This document shows, piece by piece, positions 9,643 to 16,153 of a stretch of 64,000 nt of DNA. Both the position numbers and the translations under genes were made by a program. The notes under the pieces are model-generated. The model did no database searches and was not told the DNA's origin. It was given only the letters and a program-made list of their open reading frames with translations. Source of the stretch: Polaribacter sp. HaHaR_3_91 (lineage in GTDB: Bacteria > Bacteroidota > Bacteroidia > Flavobacteriales > Flavobacteriaceae); the NCBI RefSeq assembly GCF_019278525.1, contig NZ_CP058986.1, positions 1,584,001 through 1,648,000 on the forward strand. Reading direction: 5' to 3'. How positions within the stretch are numbered: the first letter of the stretch is position 1; each line of letters starts with the position of its first letter.

Positions 9643-10425
9643 TTATTGGTTCGTTAAGTAGAGTTCTTCGTCAACTATTCGTTTAGGAAATAGTTTGCTT
9701 TCTCTCATTAATAACTTAAGCACATCTAATTTGTTTTCTCTCTTAAAAATGCGAATGATATTTTTATCTATACAATCATTTAAAAACTGATTGATATAGA
9801 TTTTTTCAATTTTTAAATCTGTGATAAAAAAGTCATCGGTAAAATAGTCTCTTACTTTTTTAAGTTCCGTATCTTCTAAAGCCATTTCCTTTAGTTGTTT
9901 TTCTCTTTTTGCATTTCCGTTTAATATATTTATTAAATTGTCTAAATTAACAGAAGCTCCAGATTGAAATTTTACAATAGATTTATCTTTTTTTGCTTTT
10001 ACATTAGCATAGGGTAAATTTAAGAATTTTGCGTCTACGACGATACCATTATTTTGCAGTATTTCTGGATCTTGGTAAAAAATACTACGTTGTTTCTCTA
10101 ATACCATTTCTTTTAAAACAACCGTTTCTTCTTCTAATGGAATGCTTATTCTTTTGGTTGAAAGCATTTTGTCTGTAATAATAATATGCTTGTCTATATA
10201 TTTTAAATGAGAGTAATATAAAGTATCTCCTACTTTAACAGGTATTTCAAAAAAACCATTGGTATTGGTAATCGTACCAATACTTGTATTTTGGTTAATG
10301 ATATGAACATCTGGAATAGCCAAACTATCTAAAACAGTTTTACCAGTTAGGTTAGTTCTTTTTTCTTGAGCTTCTAAGGATAGAAAACTTATAAAAAAGG
10401 CAAGAAAAGTAATCGCTTTTGACAT
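9643..10425 (-). CDS. Carboxypeptidase-regulatory-like secreted protein, diverged paralogue D
   Basis: A 260-residue first gene of the array. The signal peptide and regulatory-like domain are retained (GKTVLDSLAIPDVHIINQNT, TNTNGFFEIPVKVGDTLYYS, VVLKEMVLEKQ). The C-terminal half keeps only the outline of the A-C blocks (YFTDDFFITDLKIEKIYINQ). It looks like the oldest branch of the four-gene family. It sits at the 5' end of the likely operon, and the next upstream gene (pepE) is divergent. Function unknown. Confidence 0.75.
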   Translation of the reverse strand: MSKAITFLAFFISFLSLEAQEKRTNLTGKTVLDSLAIPDVHIINQNTSIGTITNTNGFFEIPVKVGDTLYYSHLKYIDKHIIITDKMLSTKRISIPLEEETVVLKEMVLEKQRSIFYQDPEILQNNGIVVDAKFLNLPYANVKAKKDKSIVKFQSGASVNLDNLINILNGNAKREKQLKEMALEDTELKKVRDYFTDDFFITDLKIEKIYINQFLNDCIDKNIIRIFKRENKLDVLKLLMRESKLFPKRIVDEELYLTNQ

Positions 10426-10506
10426 TAATACAAAGTAAAGAAGTACGTGTCTTAAAACTCTATTAAGAGAATTGTAAACTTGTGTTAAAATGAATAGTTA
10501 AATTCT

Positions 10507-10514
10507 TATTTTTG
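10507..10514 (+). promoter_or_regulatory. -7 promoter box of pepE, leaderless arrangement
   Basis: TATTTTTG matches the Bacteroidota TAnnTTTG box. Its last G is only four bases before the pepE ATG, so transcription would begin at or next to the start codon. No convincing -33 TTG at the usual spacing. Confidence 0.5.
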
Positions 10515-10518
10515 GACT

Positions 10519-11220
10519 ATGAAAAAAATGATTATTGCAAGTACATCAACAGTACACGGAAGTAGCTATTTAGAATATTTATTACCTACTTTAAAAACAC
10601 ATTTTAAGGAAGTAAAACAATTACTATTTATTCCATATGCAAGACCAAGCGGAATTAGTTATGACGAGTATACTACAATAGCAAAAAATGCTTTTTCAAA
10701 TATTAATATTGATGTAAAAGGAATCCATGAATTTGACAATGCTAAAGAAGCAATTCAAAATTCTGAAGCTGTTTTTACTGGAGGAGGAAATACTTTTGAG
10801 TTGGTCAATCAATTGTACAAAAACGATGTATTATCAACTTTAAAGCAAGTGTTAGATAACGGTACTCCGTACTTAGGTACAAGTGCCGGTAGTAATATTT
10901 GTGGTATAAATATGAAGAATACCAATGATATGCCAATTGTGTATCCACCTAGTTTTACAACTTTAGGATGTATTCCTTTTAATATAAATGCGCATTATTT
11001 AGATCCTATTGAAGGTTCTACTCACATGGGAGAAACAAGAGAAACACGTATCAAAGAGTTTCATGTTTTTAACGAAACTGCAGTTTTAGGTCTGCGAGAA
11101 GGAAGTTGGTTAGAAGTTATTAATGATGATATTTTTTTAAGAGGTAAATTGACTGCCCGTTTGTTTGAACAAAATAAGCAGCCAATAGAATTAAAAAGTG
11201 GGGGATTAATTAAATTTTAA
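10519..11220 (+). CDS. pepE: Dipeptidase E (S51 alpha-aspartyl dipeptidase)
   Basis: Cytoplasmic serine peptidase of family S51 that hydrolyses Asp-X dipeptides. The 233-residue length is normal. The nucleophile is S122 in LGTSAGSN, preceded by the GGGNTFEL loop (88-95). D137 and H159 (NINAHYLD) occupy the positions expected for the rest of the triad. No signal peptide. It is divergent from the carboxypeptidase-regulatory-like array and convergent with the SDR gene, five bases apart at their 3' ends with no terminator in between. Confidence 0.93.
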   Translation: MKKMIIASTSTVHGSSYLEYLLPTLKTHFKEVKQLLFIPYARPSGISYDEYTTIAKNAFSNINIDVKGIHEFDNAKEAIQNSEAVFTGGGNTFELVNQLYKNDVLSTLKQVLDNGTPYLGTSAGSNICGINMKNTNDMPIVYPPSFTTLGCIPFNINAHYLDPIEGSTHMGETRETRIKEFHVFNETAVLGLREGSWLEVINDDIFLRGKLTARLFEQNKQPIELKSGGLIKF

Positions 11221-11225
11221 TCATT

Positions 11226-11960
11226 TTATACCATAGCTCCGTTTGCACCAATAACTTGACCAGAAACCCATTTAGAATCATCGCTTGCTAAAAATAATGC
11301 GACTCTAGCAATATCTATAGGTTTTGCTAATCTGTTAAAAGCGTTCATAGAACTTAATTGTTCTATAAATTCTGTTGATTTTCCTTTTAAAAATAATTCG
11401 GTTTCAGTTGGTCCAGGAGCTAATGCATTTACAGAAATTCCTCTACCGATTTCTTTAGAAAACACACGTGATATTTGTTCTACGGCAGCTTTTGTTGCAG
11501 AATAAATGGCGTATGTTGGTAACATTAATTTTACGGTACTAGAAGAGATGTTAATGATATTACCATTATCAGCAAGTTTACTTTCCGCTTCTTGTAAAGT
11601 ATTATACAAGCCTTTTACATTTACGTTAAAATGAGTGTCGAAATCTTGTTCGGTAATGTCTTTTAATTTTTTAGATTTCATAACACCTGCATTGTTAACT
11701 AGAACATCTATTTTGCCATAAACCTCAATGGTTTTATCAAATAGATGTGTTACTTCTTTTCTGACACTAACATCTGCTTTTATAGCTATTGCTTCCCCGC
11801 CGTTGGCGATTATTGTTTTTACGGTCTCATTCGCTTCAGCTTCACTACTAGAGTAATTTACAATTACTTTAGCTTTATTTTCTGCGAATAATATTGCCAT
11901 CTCTTTTCCGATTCCTTTAGAAGAACCTGTAATAATAACTACTTTGTTTTTTAGTTTCAT
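11226..11960 (-). CDS. SDR family oxidoreductase
   Basis: NAD(P)-dependent short-chain dehydrogenase/reductase of 244 residues. It has a Rossmann start with TGSSKGIG near 12-19, NNAG near 89-92 and the catalytic Ser with YxxxK (YAIYSATKAAVEQ). The layout is that of classical FabG-like SDRs, but the substrate cannot be read from the sequence. It lies 54 bp downstream of the TetR regulator gene, and a palindrome like the one in the regulator's own promoter sits in that gap, so repression by the TetR protein is likely. Confidence 0.88.
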   Translation of the reverse strand: MKLKNKVVIITGSSKGIGKEMAILFAENKAKVIVNYSSSEAEANETVKTIIANGGEAIAIKADVSVRKEVTHLFDKTIEVYGKIDVLVNNAGVMKSKKLKDITEQDFDTHFNVNVKGLYNTLQEAESKLADNGNIINISSSTVKLMLPTYAIYSATKAAVEQISRVFSKEIGRGISVNALAPGPTETELFLKGKSTEFIEQLSSMNAFNRLAKPIDIARVALFLASDDSKWVSGQVIGANGAMV

Positions 11961-11982
11961 TTTTTTAATTTTTTATTAAAAG

Positions 11983-11996
11983 ATACTATGTGGTAT
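11983..11996. promoter_or_regulatory. Putative TetR operator upstream of the SDR gene
   Basis: ATACTATGTGGTAT: 6-bp half-sites around a 2-bp spacer with one mismatch in the palindrome, followed by GTTTT. It matches the site at 12637-12650 in sequence and orientation. It overlaps a weak -7-like box (TATCTTTT on the minus strand, 11978-11985). Confidence 0.6.
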
Positions 11997-12014
11997 GTTT
12001 TTTATGAAAATAAA

Positions 12015-12617
12015 TTAGACTTTAATTTTATTGATATAGGCAGATAAACCTAACGTGTATTGGTCAATAATTTCATCGTTGTCATATAGCTTTCGTATGC
12101 CTCTAATGCCTTCAAAAGCACTAATTAAATAAATAGCTGTAGCCTCACTGGAAATGGATTGCAAAATACTATTTTCATTTTTCCCTCTTTCAATTAAATG
12201 TATCAATGCAGATTTCCATTCCTCAATAATATTTTTTAAAGCAATTTGATAGATTTTTTCAGAGTCTCCAACTTCATTTATAAAGTTATTCATTGGGCAG
12301 CCAGATTGCTTTTCATCTAAAGGGAAAGATTTAATTCTCTCTAAAAAAGTCTGTTTTAAGAGATCAATGGCATTGCCAGAGTTGTAAAGTGGAGAGATCA
12401 TTCCATCATAAACTCTTTTTTGAATTTTAAGCTTAATAACAGCAAGACCTAATTCTTTTTTGTTTTTGTAATGGTGATAGAAAGCACCTTTGGTAAGTTG
12501 AGTTTTTACCATTATTTTATCGACACTGGTTGTTTTAAAACCGTCTTTGTAAAATAATTTAAAGGATTCATCGAGAATTAATTGTTTGGTAAATTCCGAC
12601 TTTTGTTTTTGTAACAT
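12015..12617 (-). CDS. TetR/AcrR family transcriptional regulator
   Basis: A 200-residue one-component repressor. The N-terminal helix-turn-helix is clear (ILDESFKLFYKDGF, TSVDKIMVKTQLTKGAFYHH, YKNKKELG), followed by an all-helical ligand-binding part containing a CPMNNF segment as in the LmrA/YxaF-like group. The only usable start is the ATG at 12617. It is four bases from a -7 box, so the mRNA is probably leaderless. Two matching palindromes, in its own promoter and before the SDR gene, suggest autorepression and control of the SDR. The inducer is unknown. Confidence 0.9.
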   Translation of the reverse strand: MLQKQKSEFTKQLILDESFKLFYKDGFKTTSVDKIMVKTQLTKGAFYHHYKNKKELGLAVIKLKIQKRVYDGMISPLYNSGNAIDLLKQTFLERIKSFPLDEKQSGCPMNNFINEVGDSEKIYQIALKNIIEEWKSALIHLIERGKNENSILQSISSEATAIYLISAFEGIRGIRKLYDNDEIIDQYTLGLSAYINKIKV

Positions 12618-12621
12618 AAAC

Positions 12622-12629
12622 CAAAGTTA
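12622..12629 (-). promoter_or_regulatory. -7 promoter box of the tetR gene, leaderless arrangement
   Basis: TAACTTTG on the minus strand fits TAnnTTTG and ends four bases before the ATG. The operator at 12637-12650 lies just upstream, where it would cover the space between -33 and -7. Confidence 0.55.
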
Positions 12630-12636
12630 ATAAAAA

Positions 12637-12650
12637 ATACTAAGTAGTAT
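12637..12650. promoter_or_regulatory. Putative TetR operator in the tetR promoter
   Basis: ATACTAAGTAGTAT: perfect 6-bp inverted half-sites ATACTA/TAGTAT with a 2-bp spacer, followed by GTTTTATTA, as in the site before the SDR gene (GTTTTTTAT). Confidence 0.65.
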
Positions 12651-12694
12651 GTTTTATTAACTTTAATTAACATTTGACTTATTTTAATAAAAAA

Positions 12695-12729
12695 CAAATA
12701 TCCTCTAGGTTGCGCCTAGAGGATATTTG
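12695..12729 (-). terminator. Strong terminator after ribB(A)
   Basis: Perfect 15-bp stem (12695-12709 with 12715-12729) around a 5-base loop. An A-rich left flank gives a U-rich 3' end in minus-strand RNA. It ends the tpx-to-ribB operon. Confidence 0.85.
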
Positions 12730-12781
12730 ATTTCAAAAAAAAATATTTAAAAAATGTTGATTTTTAAATAGGGTAAAGGCA

Positions 12782-13927
12782 TTAGTATCCTACATAATCT
12801 ACAATCTCTAAACCATAACCAATCATACCAACACGTTTAGTTTGTTGTGTATTTGTAATTAATTTTAATTGACGAATGTTTAAATCATGTAAAATTTGAG
12901 CACCAATTCCGAAATCTTTGTTGTCCATTTTAATTTCTGGAGCTTTGATATTTCCGTTTTTTTGATTCTCTTTTAAAGTAGACAATCTACTCAATAAGTT
13001 TTGAGATTGATTTTGTTGGTTTACAAATATAATAGCCCCTTTTCCTTCATCATTAATCACCTGAAACATTTGGTCTAGTTTCTTATCTGCATTATTGGTT
13101 AAGGTTCCTAAAATATCATTATTTACTAAAGTAGAATTTACTCTAGTTAAAATAGCTTCGTCTTTAGACCAAGAACCTTTTGTTAAGGCAATATGAACTT
13201 GGTTATTGGTAGTTTGTTGATATGCTCTTAATCTAAAATCTCCAAATCTAGTCTGTAAATTAAAATCTTCTTTTATTTCAATTAAAGAATCATGCTCCAT
13301 TCTATAAGCCACTAAATCTTCTATAGAAACAATTTTAATATCAAACTTTTTAGCAACTTCTAACAATTGAGGTAAACGAGCCATGGTACCATCCTCGTTC
13401 ATGATTTCTACAATAACACCCGCTGGCTGTAAACCTGCTAAACGAGCAAAATCTATAGCAGCTTCTGTATGTCCTGTTCTTCTTAAAACACCACCTTCTT
13501 TAGCAATTAATGGAAAAATATGACCAGGTCTTGCTAAATCAAAAGATTTAGTGTCTTTATCTACTAATGCTTTTATAGTTAAAGCTCTATCCCCGGCAGA
13601 AATACCAGTTGTAACTCCTTTACCACGTAAGTCTACAGAAACCGTAAAAGCCGTTTCCATTGGGTCTGTATTGTTATTCACCATAACGTGTAAGTCTAGT
13701 TCTTTACAACGTTTTTCTGTTAAAGGTGCACATATTAATCCTCTACCATGTGTTGCCATGAAATTAATCATTTCAGGCGTCACTTTTTCTGCTGCAGCTA
13801 AAAAATCTCCTTCATTTTCTCTGTTTTCATCATCTACAACAATAATAATTTTACCGTTTCTTATGTCTTCAATTGCTGCTGAAATTGAATTTAACTCTGT
13901 ACTTTTTTTAGTGTTTTGAACAGTCAT
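12782..13927 (-). CDS. ribB: 3,4-dihydroxy-2-butanone-4-phosphate synthase with degenerate GTP cyclohydrolase II-like domain
   Basis: Riboflavin pathway enzyme acting on ribulose 5-phosphate, 381 residues. The N-terminal DHBP synthase domain is intact: DDENRENEGDFLAAAEKV, THGRGLICAPLT, HIFPLIAKEGGVLRRTGHTE and AGVIVEIMNEDG. The C-terminal domain aligns with GTP cyclohydrolase II but has RVNSTLVNNDILGTLTNNAD where active enzymes have the RVHSECLTGD...LRCDCG zinc site. All three zinc cysteines are gone, as is the later RQEGR motif (here NQQNQSQN). So probably only the ribB activity remains and a separate RibA is expected elsewhere. Last gene of the operon, six bp after lptF/G. Confidence 0.9.
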   Translation of the reverse strand: MTVQNTKKSTELNSISAAIEDIRNGKIIIVVDDENRENEGDFLAAAEKVTPEMINFMATHGRGLICAPLTEKRCKELDLHVMVNNNTDPMETAFTVSVDLRGKGVTTGISAGDRALTIKALVDKDTKSFDLARPGHIFPLIAKEGGVLRRTGHTEAAIDFARLAGLQPAGVIVEIMNEDGTMARLPQLLEVAKKFDIKIVSIEDLVAYRMEHDSLIEIKEDFNLQTRFGDFRLRAYQQTTNNQVHIALTKGSWSKDEAILTRVNSTLVNNDILGTLTNNADKKLDQMFQVINDEGKGAIIFVNQQNQSQNLLSRLSTLKENQKNGNIKAPEIKMDNKDFGIGAQILHDLNIRQLKLITNTQQTKRVGMIGYGLEIVDYVGY

Positions 13928-13933
13928 AATATC

Positions 13934-15397
13934 TTATGCTTCTTTTTTTGTAAATATTTTTTTAAAAAAATTGATAATCGGTTGCGTAATGGCATCCATA
14001 TTAAAAATCCCTTTGTCTCGTGTAGCTCTTCGTGTTAAGATAATACCAATTGGAACCATAATAAAAGCAGATGACCAAGAACCTAAAAAGGAGGTGACCT
14101 TACTTTCTTCTGCTAAATTTTTACCAAAAGTATTACTAAAGAAATAGGTTACGTAAATAGCAATAGCTAATATCATAGGCAAACCAAAACCACCTTTTCT
14201 AATAATTGAACCTAAGGGTGCACCAATAAAAAAGAGAATTAAACAAGATAACGAAAATGAAATTCTATTATAATACTCCGTATCGAAAAAATTTAGATTT
14301 TTTCTTTTGTATTTAATGGAGGTTTGACCATTTTTAATAGAGCTTAAAGCGCGTTCTGTTTTTGTAGTGGCTGAGTTTAGAATATTAATTTTAGATTGTA
14401 AGTCAAAATTTTCTAAGACATCAATATCAATGTTCTCTGTTTTTAATGAATCTGGGTATTGGTATAAGTCTTTTGCAACTGTTGTTGCATATAAGTTCTT
14501 AGATTTTAGCAATAAAGCTTCATCATAACTTGCTTTTAAGTCGGGTATGGTGTCACTTAATTGATTTAAACTAAGCATCATAAAGTTTTTAGTGTGATCT
14601 GTTTTACTTAAATCATCATCTCCAGTAACAGAAGACATATCAATGTTAAATTCGTATTCTTTAAAGGTAGCGTTTGATGCCGCCATTTTTTTTCTTTGTA
14701 AATTCGTTTTGGCCGTTTTTGCGTGTTCTTGATAGTAATAACCATCATATAGAATAAAAGTCATATAACGACTTCCTTCTTCAGATATAATTTTACCTCT
14801 TTCTGCGGTAATTACCTTTTGGTTCCCTTTTCCAGCAGTTAAATCGTAGATTAATACTTTTTTTAATAAACTTACTTCTTTTCCGTTTTTACCTTCTTCA
14901 TCAAATTTTTCATCAAATTTAATTTGAAAACCAGGTAAATCACTATTAAAACTTCCAGCGACTAATGCAAGTGCTGGTTGTTTCTTTTTAATATTTAAGT
15001 ATAAATTCTTCTGCTTTAAAACGGCATAAGGATAAATATTGTTTAAAAATAAAAAGTTAATACCACTAAGAATTAGTGTTAAATAAACTAAGGGTCTTAC
15101 CAAACGTTGTAAGGAAATACCTGCAGATTTTGCTGCTGCAAATTCGTAGTTTTCACCTAAAGTACCCAATGCCATTATAGAAGATAAAAGGACTCCAATA
15201 GGCAATGCTTGTGGTGTAATAATTAAGGTAGAGTAGTATAAGAATTTTAATATAAAAGGCAAGCTAATTCCTTTACCAGCAATGTTTTCGAAGGTTTGCC
15301 ATAAAACTTGCATCACCAAAACAAAAAGCACGATTAGAAACGTAGCTATAAAAGGAACTAAAAAGGTTTTTAAGATGTATCTATCTAAAATTTTCAT
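13934..15397 (-). CDS. LptF/LptG family LPS export permease
   Basis: Inner-membrane permease of the Lpt ABC transporter that hands LPS to the periplasmic bridge. The 487 residues contain two or three helices at the N-terminus (LKTFLVPFIATFLIVLFVLV, then a helix near 60 and one near 105), a large periplasmic domain (about 130-350) and three C-terminal helices (YYNRISFSLSCLILFFIGAP). That is the LptF/G topology; the periplasmic part is larger than in proteobacteria, as usual in Bacteroidota. It cannot be assigned to F rather than G by eye. Co-operonic with lolA upstream and ribB downstream. Confidence 0.88.
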   Translation of the reverse strand: MKILDRYILKTFLVPFIATFLIVLFVLVMQVLWQTFENIAGKGISLPFILKFLYYSTLIITPQALPIGVLLSSIMALGTLGENYEFAAAKSAGISLQRLVRPLVYLTLILSGINFLFLNNIYPYAVLKQKNLYLNIKKKQPALALVAGSFNSDLPGFQIKFDEKFDEEGKNGKEVSLLKKVLIYDLTAGKGNQKVITAERGKIISEEGSRYMTFILYDGYYYQEHAKTAKTNLQRKKMAASNATFKEYEFNIDMSSVTGDDDLSKTDHTKNFMMLSLNQLSDTIPDLKASYDEALLLKSKNLYATTVAKDLYQYPDSLKTENIDIDVLENFDLQSKINILNSATTKTERALSSIKNGQTSIKYKRKNLNFFDTEYYNRISFSLSCLILFFIGAPLGSIIRKGGFGLPMILAIAIYVTYFFSNTFGKNLAEESKVTSFLGSWSSAFIMVPIGIILTRRATRDKGIFNMDAITQPIINFFKKIFTKKEA

Positions 15398-15459
15398 CTA
15401 GGCAAAAGTAGTTTCTTATCTTCAAATAAGCTACTAAATTTCTGTTAATTGGAAAATAA

Positions 15460-16116
15460 TTAATCTATTGAGAAGTTTAGCTTTTTGTATTTTGCTTCAT
15501 CAAATGAAAAATGCGAACTAGGCAGGTTTTGGTTGCTTTTAAATTCATTAATTGTAAAGGTTGTTTTAGAACCGTTAGAACCTGTCTGAATCAATTTATA
15601 AATGTGCTTTGTTTTTGCATCAATTGCCAATTCTACTTTTACAATATCAGAAGCGCTATCTATTGGGCTTAAGGTAACTAGTTGAATTTTTCTGCCGTTT
15701 AAGTTTTTTAAATTTCCCATTTCAAAATTATAACCTTCTTTGTAAAAAGTTAATAATTTAGAAGGGTAAATAAAACCATCATCACCACTCATATCACCAT
15801 CTGTAACCGTAATTTCTTTTTCATCATTATTAATTACATACAGTTTTTTTCCGTCGAAAATAAATTGATTTCCTAAGTAATTAAGGCTGTATTTTTCTCC
15901 GGATAGTGCAATTTTTCCTCTAATTGGTGGCTCATCGCCTTCCATGATACCTGCGTCTTCGTTGCTTAAGGTTTGACTAAAGCTAATAGACATGTTTTTA
16001 TAAGCTCCCATTGTTGTAGAAACTTCATCTAAAAGAGATTTTGCTTTTTCTGCATTTTGAGAAAAAGTGATGGTTGTTAAAAATAAACTTAAAAATAATA
16101 TGGTTACTTTTTTCAT
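15460..16116 (-). CDS. LolA-like outer-membrane lipoprotein carrier protein
   Basis: Periplasmic chaperone-like protein of the LolA family, which shuttles lipoproteins from the inner to the outer membrane. The signal peptide MKKVTILFLSLFLTTITFSQ supports a start at 16116 rather than the ATG 18 bases upstream, which would add MIRIIIM. The mature part is an open beta-barrel pattern: KIALSGEKYSLNYLGNQFIF, DGKKLYVINNDEKEITV, IDAKTKHIYKL and the closing FSFDEAKYKKLNF. It follows ftsK and precedes lptF/G in the operon, as is common in flavobacteria. Confidence 0.85.
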   Translation of the reverse strand: MKKVTILFLSLFLTTITFSQNAEKAKSLLDEVSTTMGAYKNMSISFSQTLSNEDAGIMEGDEPPIRGKIALSGEKYSLNYLGNQFIFDGKKLYVINNDEKEITVTDGDMSGDDGFIYPSKLLTFYKEGYNFEMGNLKNLNGRKIQLVTLSPIDSASDIVKVELAIDAKTKHIYKLIQTGSNGSKTTFTINEFKSNQNLPSSHFSFDEAKYKKLNFSID

Positions 16117-16135
16117 AATTATAATTCTTATCATC

Positions 16136-16151
16136 TCGATCGTAGTCGAGA
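16136..16151. repeat. Single arm of the TCGAGCGCAGTCGAGA repeat family
   Basis: TCGATCGTAGTCGAGA differs at two positions from the arm found at 21811 and 29076. It lies in the short gap between the ftsK stop and the lolA start and can form a small CTCGA/TCGAG hairpin. Confidence 0.55.
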
Positions 16152-16153
16152 GA

